Of a stretch of DNA of 64,000 nucleotides, positions 54,297-62,809 are shown piece after piece. The stretch is from Geminicoccaceae bacterium (GTDB lineage: Bacteria > Pseudomonadota > Alphaproteobacteria > Geminicoccales > Geminicoccaceae): contig JANXAZ010000010.1 in NCBI GenBank assembly GCA_025062095.1, positions 35,772 to 99,771 of the forward strand, written 5' to 3'. The notes beneath the pieces are model-generated. The model searched no databases and was not told where the DNA came from. It saw only the letters and a list, made by a program, of their open reading frames with translations. Position 1 is the first letter of the stretch. Each line of letters starts with the position of its first letter. Position numbers and translations under genes: made by a program.

Positions 54297-55070
54297 TCAG
54301 GGATGAGCCAGGAAGCACCAGGCGCTGTCGGGACCGTGGCCGGTGCAGGAAAGGAACCCCGCGCGGTCGAGCGCGGGCCGGCCGGCCAGCCAGTCGTCCG
54401 GGTCGGAAAGGCGCAATCCGCTCTCCGCGAGCGCCGCCCACACCCGTTCGCCGAGGCTGCGGGCGTCGGCGGTCGGGGGCACGCGATGGTAGAAGAACAC
54501 GAACGGGCGCCAACGCGCGAGCGTCGCCCGCGCTCCCGAAAGGATGGCGTCGTGGGCGCCCATGCCGTCGATCTTGAGGAAGCGTAGGGGAAGATCCGGC
54601 GGCACGAGCGCGTCGAGCGTCCGCACCGGCACGAGCTCGAGACGCGTACCGGGCAGAGGCCCGCCGCGCGGATCCCAACCCACGAGGGAGCTCAGACCCG
54701 CCGAGCGCGCATGGCGGAAGAACGGGACTTCGCCGCAGCGATCGGCGAGGGCCACGGCGTGCACCTCGGCGCGCGGATAGTGCCGGCGCAGCGCCGCCGC
54801 GAGCTCGCGGATCGGCTCGATCGCCAGATGGCGGCCGTGCGGGGAAAGGCGCAGGGCCTGGGCCAGGTAGAAGCCGCGGTGCGCGCCCACGTCGACGGTG
54901 TTCGAATCGGGTGCGAGCACGCGGCGCATGATCGCGAGCCCGGCGCGTTTGTAGCGAAAGGAGCGGCTGGCGTGTCCGCCCTTGAGCGTCGCGAGTGCCG
55001 CGAAGCCGAGCCGGGCGGGCACATCGAACCGGGTGCCGGCGACGAGATCCTCGATCGCGGCCAAGAGCAC
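54297..55070 (-). CDS. FkbM-family methyltransferase
   Basis: A 257-residue SAM-dependent methyltransferase-like protein. The SAM-binding motif is NTVDVGAHRGFYLAQAL near residues 57-73; a later acidic motif LRFLKIDGMGAHDAIL near 162 is the family's second landmark. FkbM proteins often methylate hydroxyls on glycans or secondary metabolites. GTG start with GGAGAGGAA upstream. Single gene between two plus-strand transcription units; substrate unknown. Confidence 0.85.
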   Translation of the reverse strand: MLLAAIEDLVAGTRFDVPARLGFAALATLKGGHASRSFRYKRAGLAIMRRVLAPDSNTVDVGAHRGFYLAQALRLSPHGRHLAIEPIRELAAALRRHYPRAEVHAVALADRCGEVPFFRHARSAGLSSLVGWDPRGGPLPGTRLELVPVRTLDALVPPDLPLRFLKIDGMGAHDAILSGARATLARWRPFVFFYHRVPPTADARSLGERVWAALAESGLRLSDPDDWLAGRPALDRAGFLSCTGHGPDSAWCFLAHP

Positions 55071-55297
55071 GGGCGTTTCCTCTCCTCGCGGGACGACCCC
55101 TCCTTATCCCGAGCTCCGACGACCGCGAAGCCGGCATGGCGGTCATGCGTCACCGGAATGCGTGTCGCCGTGACTCGCGCGCCTTGTCGGTCCGGACCCT
55201 GCGCCGCGTCGCGAGCCGGTTCCGGATCCCGCCCGTTCCAGAACCCCCTTCTTCTCGGTATCGAAGCCCGAAAAGCCCAAGGGAGCCCGCATCCGTG

Positions 55298-56341
55298 ATG
55301 GTCCGCGCCGTCGTCTGCCACGCCGCGCACGATCTGCGCATCGAAGAGCGCGAACTCGCCCCGCTGGGCCCGCACGAGGTGCGGGTGAAGCTCGCCGCCG
55401 CCGGCATCTGCGGCTCGGATCTGCACTATTTCCACGAGGGCGGGATCGGCGATTTCCCGATCCGCGAGCCCTTGGTCCTCGGCCACGAGATGGCGGGCAC
55501 GGTGGTCGAGCTCGGGCCCGCCGTCCGCGGGCTCGAGGTCGGGACGCCGGTGGCCGTCAACCCCACCTGGCCCTGCCCCGGAGTGCGCTTCGACCTCGGC
55601 GTCCGCGGCCATCTCGACCCCGAGATCCGCTTCGCCGGCTCGGCCCGCACCTTTCCCCACACCCAGGGCTTCTTCGCCGAGCTCGTCACCGTCCGCGCCG
55701 AACAATGCCGGCCGGTACCGCCGGCCCTTCCCCTCGAAGAGGCGGCGATGGCCGAGCCCTTGGCCTGCTGTCTGCACGCGATCCGCCGCGCCCGCGAGGT
55801 GCTCGGTCGGCACGTGTTGGTCCTGGGCTGCGGGCCGATCGGCTGTCTCACCGTCGCCGCGGCGCGTCTGGCGGGGGCGGCGCGCATCACCGCCTGCGAT
55901 CTCGTTGCGGCGACGCTCGAAAAGGCGCGGATCATGGGCGCCGACGAGACGATCGACCTCTCTTCCGATCGCCGTCCGCTCGAGCGGCTGCAACGAGGCG
56001 GCGGTTCGGTCGACGTCGTGATCGAAGCGGCGGGATCGGCGGCGGCCGTGCGCGACGGTCTCCTCGCCGTTCGCCGCGGCGGCACCTATGTGCAGTTCGG
56101 CGTCCTGCCCCGAGGCGCGCACCCCGTCCCGATCGACGCGATTGTCGCGAAAGAGCTCGACGTCTCGGGCACCTTCCGCTTCTGGGAAGAGTTCGACTGG
56201 GCGGTGGAAGCGATCGCGCACCGCCGCCTCGACGTCCGGCCCTTGCTCACCGAGCTCGTGCCGCTGAGCCGCGCCCGCGACGCCTTCGCGCTCGCCTCCG
56301 ATCGCCACCGGGCGATGAAGGTCCAGCTCGTCCCCGGCTGA
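55298..56341 (+). CDS. idnD: L-idonate 5-dehydrogenase-like MDR enzyme lacking the structural zinc cysteines
   Basis: A 347-residue medium-chain dehydrogenase. It begins VRAVVCHAAHDLRIEERE and has GICGSDLHYFHEGGIGDF, LVLGHEMAG and RFAGSARTFPHTQGFF, the pattern of L-idonate 5-dehydrogenase (about 343 residues). Catalytic zinc ligands are Cys38 and His63/Glu64. In the structural zinc lobe only Cys93 remains; the positions of the other three cysteines (96, 99, 107) hold Val, Asp and Asp with exact spacing kept. So the structural zinc is probably absent. It could oxidise L-idonate to 5-ketogluconate, which links to the gluconate-5-dehydrogenase-like gene at 30938. Start: ATG at 55298, or GTG at 55295. 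Confidence 0.82.
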   Translation: MVRAVVCHAAHDLRIEERELAPLGPHEVRVKLAAAGICGSDLHYFHEGGIGDFPIREPLVLGHEMAGTVVELGPAVRGLEVGTPVAVNPTWPCPGVRFDLGVRGHLDPEIRFAGSARTFPHTQGFFAELVTVRAEQCRPVPPALPLEEAAMAEPLACCLHAIRRAREVLGRHVLVLGCGPIGCLTVAAARLAGAARITACDLVAATLEKARIMGADETIDLSSDRRPLERLQRGGGSVDVVIEAAGSAAAVRDGLLAVRRGGTYVQFGVLPRGAHPVPIDAIVAKELDVSGTFRFWEEFDWAVEAIAHRRLDVRPLLTELVPLSRARDAFALASDRHRAMKVQLVPG

Positions 56342-56430
56342 GCCGACCGGAGCCGGCCCCGACGGGGTTTGCCGCGGGCGCGCGCCGGTTTAAAGGAAAT
56401 CCCCCCGCGACCGCGAAAGGGAGGACGTCG

Positions 56431-56673
56431 ATGAGCCTCGCGAGCTTTCTCGACAAAGCGCACGAGCGCCTTCTCGATCTCGAGCGGATCTTGGGCGAGC
56501 TCGGGGATGCGAAAGGGGCGGCGGACGCCCGGGCCGAGCTCGAGGCGGTGCGCGAGCGGCTCAAGGCGCTCCGCCTGCAGGGCGCCGATCTCTCCGAAGA
56601 GGCGGTCCAGGGTTTCTCCCAGCGGCTCGATGCCTTGACCGCGCGCATCGGCGCTCTGCGCGGTCGCGCGTAG
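56431..56673 (+). CDS. Small helical protein, 80 residues, unknown function
   Basis: An 80-residue protein preceded by AAAGGGAGG at ideal distance. The sequence is almost wholly helix-forming with heptad-like Leu/Ala/Arg spacing (LERILGELGDAKGAADARA), predicting a short coiled coil or helical bundle. No known domain recognised. It sits between the idonate-dehydrogenase-like gene and matB, all plus strand, separated by 85-90 bases from each. Confidence 0.7.
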   Translation: MSLASFLDKAHERLLDLERILGELGDAKGAADARAELEAVRERLKALRLQGADLSEEAVQGFSQRLDALTARIGALRGRA

Positions 56674-56758
56674 CCCCGTTTCGCCTCCGCCCGCTTCAGG
56701 CGCGCCGCGGCCGCCGCTAGAAGGGCGGCGGCGGGGCGCTCGGGCGGAAGGAGAAGAG

Positions 56759-58288
56759 ATGGACGAGTCGGTGTTCGCGACGCTGCGGCGGGGGTTCGCC
56801 GGGCGGGAGGAGGCGCGCTTTCTCGAGACCCCGGACGGACGCTCCTGGACCTACGGGGATCTTCTCGCCCGCTCGGCGGCGTACGCCCGGATGCTCGTCG
56901 GCTCCGGGCTTTCCCCGGGCGATCGGGTGGCCGTCCAGGTCGAAAAGTCGGCCGAGAACCTCTTCTTGTATTTCGGCTGTCTTCGTGCGGGTGGCGTGTA
57001 TTTGCCGTTGAACACGGCGTATACGCTTTCCGAGCTCGAATATTTCTTGAGCGATGCCGAACCGCGGATCGTCGTGGTCGCCCCCGAGCGGGTGGCGGAG
57101 GTGAAGCGACTGGCCCCTCGCGCCGTCGTCCTCGCGCTCGACGCCCGAGGCCGGGGTAGCGCCGCCGAGGCGGCGGACGCCGCGGCCGGTCCCTTTTCCG
57201 ATATCCCGCGCGGTGCCGACGATCTCGCCGCCATCCTCTACACCTCGGGGACCACGGGCCGCGCCAAGGGCGCGATGCTCACCCATCGCAACCTCGCCTC
57301 GAACGCAATGGTCTTGAAAGATTATTGGCGCATCACGGCCGAGGACGTGCTCTTGCACGCGCTGCCCGTCTATCACGTCCACGGCCTGTTCACGGCCACG
57401 AACACCCTCGTGGCGGCGGGGGGCGCGATCATCTTCTTGCCCCGCTTCGATCTCGATCTCGTCTTTCGCTTCCTTCCCCGCGCCACGGTGATGATGGGCG
57501 TGCCCACCTATTATACGCGCATGCTCGCCGATCCCCGGCTCGGGCGGGAGACGGTCGCGAAAGTCCGCTTGTTCATTTCGGGTTCCGCGCCGCTTCTGCC
57601 GGAGACTCATCGCGCTTTCCTCGAGCGGACGGGACACGCGATCCTCGAGCGCTACGGCATGACCGAGACCGGGATGAACGCCTCCAATCCTTACGAGGGC
57701 GAGCGCCGCGCGGGCACCGTCGGCTTCCCGCTGCCCGGGGTCGAGATCCGCATCACCGATCCCGAAACCGGCCGCGTGCTGCCCGCGGGCGAGATCGGGA
57801 TGATCGAGGTGCGCGGCCCCAACGTCTTCAAGGGCTATTGGAAGAACCCGGAGAAGACGAAAGCGGAGTTCCGCGAGGACGGCTTTTTCGTCACGGGCGA
57901 TCTCGGCCGCTTCGACGAGAAGGGTTATCTTTCGATCGTCGGTCGAGCCAAGGATCTCGTGATCTCCGGTGGCCTCAACGTCTATCCCAAGGAAGTCGAA
58001 GAGGCGATCGACGCCCTGCCGGGGGTGGTCGAAAGCGCGGTCGTGGGCGTGCCCCATCCCGACTTCGGCGAGGCGGTGATCGCCTGTGTCGTGCGCGCGA
58101 AAGGCGCTGCGATCGACGAAGCCGCGATCCAGAAGGCGCTCGCCGACAAGCTCGCCGCGTTCAAGCGCCCCAAGCGGGTGATCTTTCTCGACGAGCTGCC
58201 GCGCAACGCCATGGGCAAGGTCCAGAAGAACCTCCTGCGCGAGCGTTTCGCCGATCTCTTCGCGGCCGCGCCCGCGGCGCTGCGCTGA
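56759..58288 (+). CDS. matB: Malonyl-CoA synthetase (acyl-CoA synthetase family)
   Basis: A 509-residue AMP-forming ligase. The P-loop-like LYTSGTTGRAKGAMLTHRN is near 160-178. ERYGMTETGMNASNPYEGERR near 300-320 is the MatB pattern, followed by GTVGFPLPGVEIR. TGDLGRFDEKGYLSIVGR is the hinge Asp/Arg region, and the catalytic Lys lies in MGKVQKN near the C-terminus. It makes malonyl-CoA from malonate, ATP and CoA. GGAAGGAGAAGAG precedes the ATG. No malonyl-CoA decarboxylase gene is nearby. Confidence 0.9.
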   Translation: MDESVFATLRRGFAGREEARFLETPDGRSWTYGDLLARSAAYARMLVGSGLSPGDRVAVQVEKSAENLFLYFGCLRAGGVYLPLNTAYTLSELEYFLSDAEPRIVVVAPERVAEVKRLAPRAVVLALDARGRGSAAEAADAAAGPFSDIPRGADDLAAILYTSGTTGRAKGAMLTHRNLASNAMVLKDYWRITAEDVLLHALPVYHVHGLFTATNTLVAAGGAIIFLPRFDLDLVFRFLPRATVMMGVPTYYTRMLADPRLGRETVAKVRLFISGSAPLLPETHRAFLERTGHAILERYGMTETGMNASNPYEGERRAGTVGFPLPGVEIRITDPETGRVLPAGEIGMIEVRGPNVFKGYWKNPEKTKAEFREDGFFVTGDLGRFDEKGYLSIVGRAKDLVISGGLNVYPKEVEEAIDALPGVVESAVVGVPHPDFGEAVIACVVRAKGAAIDEAAIQKALADKLAAFKRPKRVIFLDELPRNAMGKVQKNLLRERFADLFAAAPAALR

Positions 58289-58472
58289 AGGTAACGGCGG
58301 ACGTCGGGCCTCGTGCGGACGCCGAAGATCCGCCCCGCGGTCGCGCGAGAAAGCGTCCGCGCGCGCCCGGCCGAGGGCTTTCGACAGCCGATCGAGCACA
58401 TCGCAGTGAAGGCGCCGTGCGCGCCGCCACCCCGAAGCGCCGGGGCGATGCGTTTCGGTCCGGCGCCCGCGG

Positions 58473-59261
58473 TCACTGCGCCGTCCAGCCGCCGTCCACG
58501 GACAGTGCCGCACCGCGGATCTGGGCCGCCTCGTCCGAGCACAAGAAGAGCACGAGCGCGGCGATCTGCTCCGGGGTCACGAACTCGAGGCTGGGTTGTT
58601 TTTCCGCGAGGAGCGCGCGCTTGGCTTCTTCGAGCGCGACACCCTCGCGCGAAGCGCGATCCTCGATCTGTTTGTGCACGAGGGGGGTGAGCACCCAGCC
58701 CGGACAAATCGCGTTGCAGGTGACGTTCGTGCGGGCGGTCTCGAGCGCGACCACCTTGGTGAGTCCGACGAGCCCGTGTTTGGCGGCGACATAGGCGGCT
58801 TTGTTGACGCTCGCCACGAGCCCGTGGGCGGAGGCGATGTTGACGATCCGTCCCCAGTTGCGGGCGAGCATCTGTGGCAGCACCAGGCGAATCGTGTGGA
58901 AGGCGGCGGAAAGATTGACGGCGATGATCGCGTCCCAACGCTCGACCGGGAACTCGTGGATCGGGGCGACGTATTGGATACCAGCGTTGTTGACGAGGAT
59001 GTCGATTTTGCCGAACTCGGCCGTGGCGTGCTCGATCATCGATGCGATCTGCTCGGGTCGGGCCATGTCCGCCCCGTCGTAGACGACCTTGACGCCGTAC
59101 TCGGACGCGAGCTGGTCCCGCAGCCGAGCGACGAGCGGGGCTTCCCCGAAGCCGTTGAGGAGCACGTCCGCGCCGGCGCGCGCGAGGGCGCGCGCGATCC
59201 CGAGCCCGATGCCGCTCGTGGAGCCGGTGACCACCGCCGTTCTGCCCGAAAGCGTACCCAT
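58473..59261 (-). CDS. bdhA: D-3-hydroxybutyrate dehydrogenase
   Basis: A 262-residue SDR. TGSTSGIG at 12-19, NNAGIQYVAPI near 92, the catalytic Tyr/Lys in AYVAAKHGLVGLTK near 160, and NAICPGWVLTPLV then QIEDRA match D-beta-hydroxybutyrate dehydrogenases closely. It oxidises (R)-3-hydroxybutyrate, released from PHB, to acetoacetate with NAD. GGAGGGGAAGG precedes the ATG. Single gene, divergent from the next SDR across 120 bases. Completes the storage/mobilisation set with phaC and the phasin. Confidence 0.93.
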   Translation of the reverse strand: MGTLSGRTAVVTGSTSGIGLGIARALARAGADVLLNGFGEAPLVARLRDQLASEYGVKVVYDGADMARPEQIASMIEHATAEFGKIDILVNNAGIQYVAPIHEFPVERWDAIIAVNLSAAFHTIRLVLPQMLARNWGRIVNIASAHGLVASVNKAAYVAAKHGLVGLTKVVALETARTNVTCNAICPGWVLTPLVHKQIEDRASREGVALEEAKRALLAEKQPSLEFVTPEQIAALVLFLCSDEAAQIRGAALSVDGGWTAQ

Positions 59262-59381
59262 CCTTCCCCTCCTCCGGCCGCGACCGTCTCTTAGGCGAGC
59301 GAGGGCTTTCCTGTCGATCGTTGGACATCGCTGCCGGCTCCGTTAGGCTGCGCGAGAAGCGACGCGGAAGGGGAGGGGGAG

Positions 59382-60209
59382 ATGAGCGGAGCCTGTCGGC
59401 TCGACGGCAAGGTCGCGATCGTCACCGGCGGAACCCAGGGCCTCGGAGAGGCCGTCGCGCGGCTGTTCGTCGCGCGCGGGGCGGAGGGCATTCTCCTCGT
59501 CGGTCGCGACCGCGAGCGCGGTCGCGCCGTCGCCGAGGCGCTCGAGGCGGAAGGGGCGCGCGCGCTCTTCGTGCAGGCGGATCTCGCCGATCTCGACGCC
59601 GTGCGTCGCATCGTCCCCGCCTGCGAGGGCGCGTTCGGACGCGTCGATTGTCTCGTCAACGCCGCCGCCCTCACCGACCGCGGCACGGTGCTCTCCACCG
59701 ATCCCGCGCTCTTCGATCGGTTGGTCGCGGTCAACGTTCGTGCCCCCTTCTTCCTGATGCAGGACAGCATCCGGCTCATGCTCGACAAGGGCGTGCAGGG
59801 ATCCATCGTCAATATTCTCTCGGTGTCGCAACACGGAGGACAATCCTTTCTCACCGTCTATTCCGCGACCAAGACCATGCTCGGGGCCCTGACCAAGAAC
59901 GTGGCCTTCTCGGTCCTGCCGCACCGCATCCGGGTCAACGGGCTCAACATCGGCTGGATGAACACCCCGGGCGAGCACGCGATCCAGAAAAAGGCCCACC
60001 ACGCCCCCGACGACTGGCTCGAGAGAGCCGCCGCCACGCGTCCGTTCGGTCGGCTGCTCGAACCCGCCGAGGTCGCGCGCGCGGTGGCCTTCTTGTGTTC
60101 GGACGAGAGCGGGATGATGACCGGGGCGCTGATCGATTTCGATCAGACCGTCCTCGGATGCTGGGACGAGCCGCCGGTGCCCAAGACGAACCTCCTCGGA
60201 ACCGGCTAA
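59382..60209 (+). CDS. SDR-family oxidoreductase
   Basis: A 275-residue classical [11 protein letters not shown] is at about 13-20 and the catalytic Tyr/Lys in YSATKTMLG near 164. The usual NNAG motif reads NAAALT. Insertion [15 protein letters not shown] near 195-210 and the C-terminal [19 protein letters not shown] are family-like but substrate is unknown. Its TAA overlaps the TAG of the convergent ChaC gene by three bases. Confidence 0.87.
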   Translation: MSGACRLDGKVAIVTGGTQGLGEAVARLFVARGAEGILLVGRDRERGRAVAEALEAEGARALFVQADLADLDAVRRIVPACEGAFGRVDCLVNAAALTDRGTVLSTDPALFDRLVAVNVRAPFFLMQDSIRLMLDKGVQGSIVNILSVSQHGGQSFLTVYSATKTMLGALTKNVAFSVLPHRIRVNGLNIGWMNTPGEHAIQKKAHHAPDDWLERAAATRPFGRLLEPAEVARAVAFLCSDESGMMTGALIDFDQTVLGCWDEPPVPKTNLLGTG

Positions 60210-60775
60210 CCGGGGTCGGTTTCCCCCGCCCGCGCTTCGGTGCGCGCGAGCGCTCGGGCGAGAAGGGTTTCGAGTTCGACCTCTCGGATCCCGAGCGCGC
60301 GCAGATGCTCCACCGTCTCGCGCAGATACTCGAGATTGCTCCCGCCCGCCCCGCGCGCGCGGCACAGGCGGCGGAGGATCTCCGCGCGCGGAAGATCGCG
60401 CTCGAAGCGGGGGTCTTCGGTGCGCGCGAGATAGGTCCAGGCGGAAACGACGGCGCCCGAATCCAGAAGCGTGATCGGCACCAAACGGCGCTCGTAGAGA
60501 TAGCCGCGCACGTTTTCGCGTGCATCGAGCGCAGCGAGGATCGCGTTTTCCGCGCTTTTCGCGATCGCGAAGGCGCGGCCGACGCAAGAGCCGCCGGGGG
60601 CGAGCCCGAGCACCGAGCCCGGCTCTTCGGGTGTTCCGCGCCAGTGCTCGGAGCGGATGCACAGAGCCCGGTGCCAGCCGTCGAGGCGGGCCGGCACCGA
60701 GCGCGAAAACGCGAAGCCCGGCTTCCACATCAAAGAGCCGTAGCCGAAGATCCAGACGACCTCGGCCGCGCTCAC
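60206..60775 (-). CDS. ChaC-like gamma-glutamylcyclotransferase
   Basis: A 189-residue protein of the ChaC/GCG family, which cleaves glutathione to 5-oxoproline and Cys-Gly. Seen are the opening VWIFGYGSLMWKPGF (substrate-binding loop) and LDARENVRGYLYERRLVPI, which carries the conserved catalytic Glu. The GTG start overlaps the stop of the DUF3422 gene by four bases (GTGA), so the two are coupled. Confidence 0.9.
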   Translation of the reverse strand: MSAAEVVWIFGYGSLMWKPGFAFSRSVPARLDGWHRALCIRSEHWRGTPEEPGSVLGLAPGGSCVGRAFAIAKSAENAILAALDARENVRGYLYERRLVPITLLDSGAVVSAWTYLARTEDPRFERDLPRAEILRRLCRARGAGGSNLEYLRETVEHLRALGIREVELETLLARALARTEARAGETDPG

Positions 60776-62037
60776 GGGCTTCGCGCCAGGCGCGCGCGGA
60801 TGCGCCGCATGCCGAGCCAGACGAGGACGACCACGACGGGGGCGAGGACGGCGGTGACCAGCGCCTCCTCCACGCCGAAGAGGTGGTGCGCCGCGGGCTC
60901 CACGACTTTGGCGAGGACCGAGAGGGCATAATAGCTGATCGCCACCACCGACAGACCCTCGACGGTTTCCTGCAGGCGCAGCTGCGCCTTGGTGCGCTCG
61001 GCCATGCCGGCGAGGATCTCCTGGTTCTGGGCCTCGAGGGCGACGTCGACGCGGGTGCGCAAGAGGTCGGTGGCGCGCGCGAGCCTCGCGCCCACGCTCT
61101 CGATGCGCGTCTCGATCGCCGTGCAGGTGGCCATCGCCGGCCCCAGACGCCGCTCGAGAAAGGGGGTGAGGCGCTGATAGCCGGAGATCGAGCTCTCCTG
61201 GAGCTCGGCGAGGCGCTGCTGGACGATGCGGTGGTAGGCCTTGCCGGCGCCGAAGCGGAAGGCGTGTCCGTCGACCAGCCGCTCGACCTCGCGCGAGAGC
61301 GCGGTGAGCCGGTCGAGGAGCGCCCGCTCGCCGGCGGGTCCCTGCACGTGGGCGAGATCCTCGACGATCTCGTGCAGCCGCTGCTCGAGACGGGCGATCG
61401 CGGGGGCCTGCTCTTGCGCGATCGGATAGGCCAGAAGCGCGAGCATGCGGTAGGTGTCGATCTCCACCAGCCGCCGCACGGTGCGCCCGGCACGCGCCGC
61501 GGTGAGCCCGCGATCGAGCAAGAGATAGCGGGTGAAGCCCTGCGGCCCGATGCGGAAATCGGTGAAAAGACGGGCGTGCGCGCCGGCCACGAGGGCACCG
61601 GCGACGTCGTCGTGGCCGAAGAACCGCTCGACGACGAGCGCGGCGGGCTCGCCCGGATCGGCGAGAAACCGGATGTCGGCGGCGGCGATGCGCACCTCGC
61701 CCAGGCCCTGGACGATCTCGTCGAGAAGAGCGGGGATCGGAAGCGACGGCGCGAGAAGGTCCTCGGGCCAGGAGCCGACGAGGGTCAGCGTGCCGAATTC
61801 CCCGTGGCCCTCCCATTTGAGCCTCTGGGTTCCGAGCTCGACGATCGCCTGCTTGGCGCCGGCTGCCGGCACCGGCAGGGCGTGGCGGCCGCAGAAGGCG
61901 GCGAAGGCCTCTTTGAGCTGTTTGGAGCCGGGATCGAGGAGTGCCAGGTGGAGCACGCGCCCGGGCGGGTGCAGGGGGATGCTCGGGCGGCTGTGCAGCT
62001 CCTCGTTGAGGCGGTGGCGGAGCGGATGATCGTGCAA
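60772..62037 (-). CDS. DUF3422 family membrane-anchored protein
   Basis: A 421-residue protein of DUF3422, common in proteobacteria and of unknown function. It opens HPLRHRLNEELHSRPS, and the C-terminal half is helical/coiled-coil. A final region of about residues 355-415 contains two hydrophobic helices (VAISYYALSVLAKVV and VTAVLAPVVVVLVWLGMR), so it is probably an inner-membrane protein with its bulk in the cytoplasm. The start is a TTG at 62037, five bases after the upstream TyrA stop, with a weak ribosome site. Confidence 0.87.
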   Translation of the reverse strand: MHDHPLRHRLNEELHSRPSIPLHPPGRVLHLALLDPGSKQLKEAFAAFCGRHALPVPAAGAKQAIVELGTQRLKWEGHGEFGTLTLVGSWPEDLLAPSLPIPALLDEIVQGLGEVRIAAADIRFLADPGEPAALVVERFFGHDDVAGALVAGAHARLFTDFRIGPQGFTRYLLLDRGLTAARAGRTVRRLVEIDTYRMLALLAYPIAQEQAPAIARLEQRLHEIVEDLAHVQGPAGERALLDRLTALSREVERLVDGHAFRFGAGKAYHRIVQQRLAELQESSISGYQRLTPFLERRLGPAMATCTAIETRIESVGARLARATDLLRTRVDVALEAQNQEILAGMAERTKAQLRLQETVEGLSVVAISYYALSVLAKVVEPAAHHLFGVEEALVTAVLAPVVVVLVWLGMRRIRARLARSP

Positions 62038-62041
62038 GGGC

Positions 62042-62809
62042 TCAGCCCGCCCCGTTGTCGCGGCGCGCTTCGGCCGCCGCCGCGAGGCGTTCCTCGAGGG
62101 CGCGGGCGGCGGCGAAAAAGCGCTCTTTGGCCTCCGCCACGAAGGGGTTCTCGCTCTCGATGGCCAGGAACAATTCGTCCGAATCGTAGCGGACGAGCTC
62201 CACGCTCTGCATCAACAATTCCCACGTCCGCGTCGTCTGCAGAACGTCTTTGGGCTCGATTTCCACCATGATCTTGGCGATCAGATGAGTGAGGCCCTGC
62301 ACGTAGGCGAGCTCGCGGTCGTGCCGTTCGGGGGTGGTACGGATCACCCGCAGCCGCAAGCGTTCCTCGAGGAAACGCGCGATGCACTCCTCGCGTCCCC
62401 CGCGCCCGGGGCAGAGCGCGATCTTGAGCCCGGCGATGCCGTCTCTGCCGCTCTGCGGGCCGAACAGCGGATGGGTGCAGACGAAGTCGATCGAGTGCGG
62501 CAACAGCCGCTCGAGGATGCGATAGGGTTTGAGCTTGACCGAGCAGACGTCGACGACCAGCGCACCGGGCCGCAGATGGGGCAGCATGGCCCGGATCGCC
62601 CGCTCGAACTTCTGCACCGGCACGGCCGGAACGACGATATCGGCCGCGGCTGCCCGGGCGAGATCGACCGCCTCGACGTCGTAGATCTCGGTGATCGGCG
62701 TCAGGTCGCGGAAAGGGTCGTAGACGAAGGTGCGGAAATAGGGGGTGAGGTGCCTCAGCATGAACTCGCCGAAGGCGCCGCAGCCGATCACCCCGAGCGT
62801 CTTGGGCAT
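62042..62809 (-). CDS. tyrA: Prephenate/arogenate dehydrogenase
   Basis: A 255-residue NAD(P)-dependent dehydrogenase of tyrosine synthesis. The dinucleotide motif is GVIGCGAFGEFM at the N-terminus; the substrate-binding THPLFGPQSGRDG near 112-124 and ELAYVQGLTHLIAK near 168-182 are diagnostic. The start ATG overlaps the hisC stop by one base (TGATG). The hisC-tyrA order is typical of alphaproteobacteria, where the aminotransferase can also act on aromatic keto acids. Confidence 0.9.
   Translation of the reverse strand: MPKTLGVIGCGAFGEFMLRHLTPYFRTFVYDPFRDLTPITEIYDVEAVDLARAAAADIVVPAVPVQKFERAIRAMLPHLRPGALVVDVCSVKLKPYRILERLLPHSIDFVCTHPLFGPQSGRDGIAGLKIALCPGRGGREECIARFLEERLRLRVIRTTPERHDRELAYVQGLTHLIAKIMVEIEPKDVLQTTRTWELLMQSVELVRYDSDELFLAIESENPFVAEAKERFFAAARALEERLAAAAEARRDNGAG

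Noticed and set aside
55570..55620. Frameshift destroying the structural zinc lobe of the idonate-dehydrogenase-like gene
   Set aside because: The spacing of the four positions is exactly preserved, both flanks match the family in the same frame, and the other frames do not restore the missing cysteines.
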